Shown in pieces: positions 60,994 to 64,000 of a stretch of DNA of 64,000 nt; the stretch's first letter is position 1; each line of letters begins with the position of its first letter. The notes beneath the pieces were generated by a model, which was given only the letters and a program-made list of their open reading frames with translations, did not search any database and was not told the DNA's origin. Source of the stretch: Caryophanales bacterium. GTDB taxonomy: Bacteria > Bacillota_I > Bacilli_A > RF39 > UBA660. The translations under genes and the position numbers were made by a program. The stretch covers positions 1 through 64,000 of the forward strand of contig JAEEVN010000004.1 in NCBI GenBank assembly GCA_016290885.1. The letters run 5' to 3'.

Positions 60994-62088
60994 TTAACCT
61001 CCATAATTCTTTATTATATACTCTTTTAATTCTTTTTCATTATTTTTTAACTTATTAGATAATATTTTATATTCAATATCTTTTAATATTTCTTTTGTTT
61101 CATATGATGGTTCTCTTCCAAGGATACCTGCAACATCAAGATTATCAAATACCATATCTTCTTCTGAATGAATTGCTAGTTTTTCATAATCTTTTAATAT
61201 TTGTTTTTTATCTATTCCTAATATTTCTCCAACAGTTAATGATATTAATATACCATATTTATATAAAGAATAGTTATCTATTTTGTTATAAACTAACATT
61301 TCTCTTATTTTTTCTATAGTTTCTCTTTCTAATCTAGAGAATGGATATTCATCACTATAACTAATTTGAGCCCACATACCTAGTACATCAGATGTTTGTT
61401 TTAACTTCTTTAATTTTGATATTTCTAAGAATTTATCTAGTTTATATTTAGTTATTAAAGATATACCATATTCATAATTATTAGATCTAAATATATAGTT
61501 TAATTCTTCTTTTTTTCTGTGGAAAGATAATGTTTTTAAACTAGGTAAATTCTTTTTAATAGCACGTTCTAATTCTTTATCTATTTTAAAATTTAATACT
61601 GTTGCAAATCTAATTGCTCTAAGAATTCTTAGACTATCTTCTTCTAGTTTCTCATTTGCATTTCCTACGCATTTAATTACTTTGTTATTAATATCCTTTT
61701 TAGCATTAAATACATCAATAATATTACCATCTTTATCCATACACATAGTATTTATAGTAAAATCTCTTCTATTTAAATCTTCTCCTATAGTATCTACATA
61801 TTCTATTTCAGATGGTTTTCTATTATCTTTATATTTTATATCTCTTCTAAAAGTAGTTATATCAAAACAAGCATTTTTATAATTTAATTTAGTAGACCCA
61901 TACTTTTCATCAATTATTATATTCTTTTTGAAAATTTTTATTAAATCTTTAGGAGTAGCAGATGTTGCAATATCTATATCTGAGGCGTTTAAAGACAAAT
62001 ATATGTCTCTAACGTAACCACCAACTATATATGCCTTAAAACCCTTTTTTTCAATTAATTTTAATACTTCAATAGCCTTTTCAAACAT
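60994..62088 (-). CDS. cca: CCA tRNA nucleotidyltransferase
   Basis: AYIVGGYVRDIYL, DIDIATSATP, RRDFTINTM, EDSLRILRAIRFA. Confidence 0.95.
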   Translation of the reverse strand: MFEKAIEVLKLIEKKGFKAYIVGGYVRDIYLSLNASDIDIATSATPKDLIKIFKKNIIIDEKYGSTKLNYKNACFDITTFRRDIKYKDNRKPSEIEYVDTIGEDLNRRDFTINTMCMDKDGNIIDVFNAKKDINNKVIKCVGNANEKLEEDSLRILRAIRFATVLNFKIDKELERAIKKNLPSLKTLSFHRKKEELNYIFRSNNYEYGISLITKYKLDKFLEISKLKKLKQTSDVLGMWAQISYSDEYPFSRLERETIEKIREMLVYNKIDNYSLYKYGILISLTVGEILGIDKKQILKDYEKLAIHSEEDMVFDNLDVAGILGREPSYETKEILKDIEYKILSNKLKNNEKELKEYIIKNYGG

Positions 62089-62157
62089 AGTTACCTCCTT
62101 AAATAATTATAACATATTTGTTAATATATGTTATAATATATAGCCAATGAGGTTTAC

Positions 62158-63075
62158 ATGAGAAAGATAAGAAAAAAGAGATTATTTCAACTTGAACCCA
62201 TAAAAAATGAACATAAGGAATATATTCCAGAGCCTTATGATTTTTGCTGTTACAGTGAATTACCAAAAGTTCTTGTAAAAAACGATGATTTAAAATATAT
62301 AGTCAGACATTTCGATGAATTATGTAAACGTAATTATGATGATCTTTGTATTATTCTAAATTATTTAAGACAAAATACATATAGAATAAAAGATAAAGCT
62401 TTCTTAGATAAATTAAAGAATTCTTTAATTTATAATCATATGATATATGAGAGGCTTTGCGTGGATGAGGATGATGTCGATAGATTAAGATTTATAATTG
62501 AAGAAGCAGCACAAAAAGAAGGTGTAGATTTCTTTGAATTAAGAGAATTTAGCCGTGGCTCATATTCCACAGTATATAGACTAGGAAATAAAGTTGTTAA
62601 ATTTGGAAAAAGACGTGTAACTGGTATTGTTGATAATAGTAGAATATTGATACCAGATCAAATGATAAGAATTGGTGGAAATGTAATAGAAATTAATGAT
62701 TATGTTAAAGATGTAAGAAGCGCCACTATTGAAGAAGTATACAAAGTATATAAAGAATTAAGAGAACAAGGAATTGTATGGATGGATCCTTGGTTTTCAA
62801 ACCTTGGTAGATTAGATAGTAGAGTCATAGAATCCCAAAAAGAAAAGGCTAAAAATAGAGGGAATTTGCCTTTTATCATTGGAAATAGAAAATTTAAATA
62901 TAGAGAATTGAAATATAATGACTATGTAATTGTTGATTTAGACCATTTTGTCGATGAAGATGATAAAAAAACAATAAAATGGCTTGAGAGTGAAGTTCTA
63001 GATGAATTTAGAATAGAAGCAAGAAAAGATTTTGAGCATAGATATAGATTAGAAAAGAAAAAAGCCATTGAATAA
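62158..63075 (+). CDS. atypical protein-kinase-fold protein
   Basis: FSRGSYSTVYRLGNKVVKFG resembles Gly-loop and VIK Lys; GIVWMDPWFSNLGRL resembles HxDxxxxN loop; YVIVDLDHF resembles DFG segment. Confidence 0.65.
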   Translation: MRKIRKKRLFQLEPIKNEHKEYIPEPYDFCCYSELPKVLVKNDDLKYIVRHFDELCKRNYDDLCIILNYLRQNTYRIKDKAFLDKLKNSLIYNHMIYERLCVDEDDVDRLRFIIEEAAQKEGVDFFELREFSRGSYSTVYRLGNKVVKFGKRRVTGIVDNSRILIPDQMIRIGGNVIEINDYVKDVRSATIEEVYKVYKELREQGIVWMDPWFSNLGRLDSRVIESQKEKAKNRGNLPFIIGNRKFKYRELKYNDYVIVDLDHFVDEDDKKTIKWLESEVLDEFRIEARKDFEHRYRLEKKKAIE

Positions 63076-63086
63076 TGGCTTTTTTA
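63058..63086. terminator. bidirectional intrinsic terminator
   Basis: AAAAAAGCCATTGAATAATGGCTTTTTTATT. Confidence 0.8.
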
Positions 63087-63093
63087 TTTTATA

Positions 63094-63369
63094 CTACTTA
63101 TTTACTGCAGCTTTTAATTTAGAACCAGTTTTGAATTTAACTGATGATGAAGCAGCGATTTTAACAACTTCACCTGTTCTTGGATTTCTTCCGCTTCTAG
63201 CAGCTCTTTTTGATACGCTGAATACTCCGAATCCAGTTAAAGTAACTTTGTCACCTTTCTTTAAAGTATTAGTAACAGTTTCAATGAAAGCTTCAACTGC
63301 TCTTGATGAATCAGCTTTAGTTAAACCAGATTTAGCTGCGATTGCATCGATAAATTGTTGTTTTGTCAT
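63094..63369 (-). CDS. hup: HU-family DNA-binding protein
   Basis: MTKQQFIDAIAAKSGLTKADSSRAVEAF, GFGVFSVSKRAARSGRNPRTGE; start set by SD TGGAGGTAATTAAT. Confidence 0.97.
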   Translation of the reverse strand: MTKQQFIDAIAAKSGLTKADSSRAVEAFIETVTNTLKKGDKVTLTGFGVFSVSKRAARSGRNPRTGEVVKIAASSSVKFKTGSKLKAAVNK

Positions 63370-63390
63370 ATTAATTACCTCCATGTGACA

Positions 63391-63429
63391 TATTTTTAAT
63401 AAGCATACTATGCTTACATATTAAAAATA
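63391..63429 (-). promoter_or_regulatory. large hairpin in the hup 5' leader
   Basis: TATTTTTAATAAGCATA-C-TATGCTTA-CATA-TTAAAAATA: 17-nt arms, right arm carries a 4-nt insertion; lies just upstream of the hup SD. Confidence 0.55.
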
Positions 63430-63526
63430 CCATTTTTTCCTTTTAAAATCAATACATTTTAAGAAAAAAGTGTTAAAAAACGCAATAAAATCAACATTTT
63501 TTTACAATTAATAAAAAAGAAGAAAA

Positions 63527-63796
63527 CTATTTCAAATTTTCTTCTATGTTAATCAATGATATTAATTCCTGCTCAACATTATATATGTCTTCATATAAGA
63601 ATGTTAATATTTCTGCTTCAGATAAGTCTTTATCCTTTTCAATATCATAGTTCTTAATACTTGTTATTGGAATAATGCCATATTTAGTTTCTATCTGTTT
63701 AATTAGTTCATGAATAGTAATTAACTCATTACTTATTTGATTTCTCTTCTCATTAATATTTAATATATCAAAACTATTTAGTAATTCAGTACTCAT
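63527..63796 (-). CDS. hypothetical protein (89 aa)
   Basis: ORF overlaps upstream stop by 1 nt. Confidence 0.6.
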   Translation of the reverse strand: MSTELLNSFDILNINEKRNQISNELITIHELIKQIETKYGIIPITSIKNYDIEKDKDLSEAEILTFLYEDIYNVEQELISLINIEENLK

Positions 63797-63999
63797 TATA
63801 AAGGCATACCTCCCATATTATTACCATTTTTTATTTGTTCTCCCCTTAATTCCATCATTCTGTTCCAGTCAGCCTTTCTTGTTGCAAAGAAGTGTTCTAA
63901 TCTTTCTTTTATTTTTTGTTCTTTTGGAATATTTTGTGATACTTTTTTTGATGTGGATTCAACCCATTCTGGGCTTATAGAAGATAAATTTTGATGCAT
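63796..63999 (-). CDS. hypothetical protein, possibly partial at window end
   Basis: ORF reaches the window boundary; true start may be outside. Confidence 0.5.
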   Translation of the reverse strand: MHQNLSSISPEWVESTSKKVSQNIPKEQKIKERLEHFFATRKADWNRMMELRGEQIKNGNNMGGMPL

Positions 64000-64000
64000 T

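Overview
This 64 kb window looks like chromosomal backbone of a very AT-rich, cell-walled, low-GC Gram-positive (Bacillota; my guess is an uncultured Bacilli/Erysipelotrichia-like lineage, which is inference only). Recognisable content: partial pcrA/uvrD; the t6A operon tsaE-tsaB-rimI-tsaD; an anaerobic ribonucleotide reductase operon nrdG-nrdD-flavoprotein; a second NrdD-like gene facing a Crp/Fnr regulator; an Rrf2-sufC-sufB-sufD operon; trxA/trxB; 14 tRNAs (one single, clusters of 8 and 5); rny-recA-pgsA-rodZ-like; rnpB-gpsB-recU-PBP1; xfp and ackA; a two-gene surface adhesin locus; uppP, rmuC, cca and hup. No prophage, IS element or CRISPR array was recognised. Main points for follow-up: (1) the second NrdD (11693-13690) aligns through the core of class III RNR but has Phe where the thiyl-radical Cys belongs and stops before the Zn/glycyl-radical domain, so it looks like a conserved pseudoenzyme; (2) the palindrome GTTGCA-NN-TGCAAC occurs upstream of both RNR loci, next to a Cys-free Crp/Fnr regulator and at about -41.5 of a good promoter, suggesting a dedicated regulon; (3) a previously unlisted 30-aa hydrophobic peptide with a strong SD and a convergent terminator-ended antisense RNA at 1180-1410 has the layout of a type I toxin-antitoxin locus; (4) a thioester-type adhesin pair; (5) a translationally coupled SET-domain methyltransferase/SDR/PLP-enzyme operon. 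All homology calls are by eye; no database search was run.
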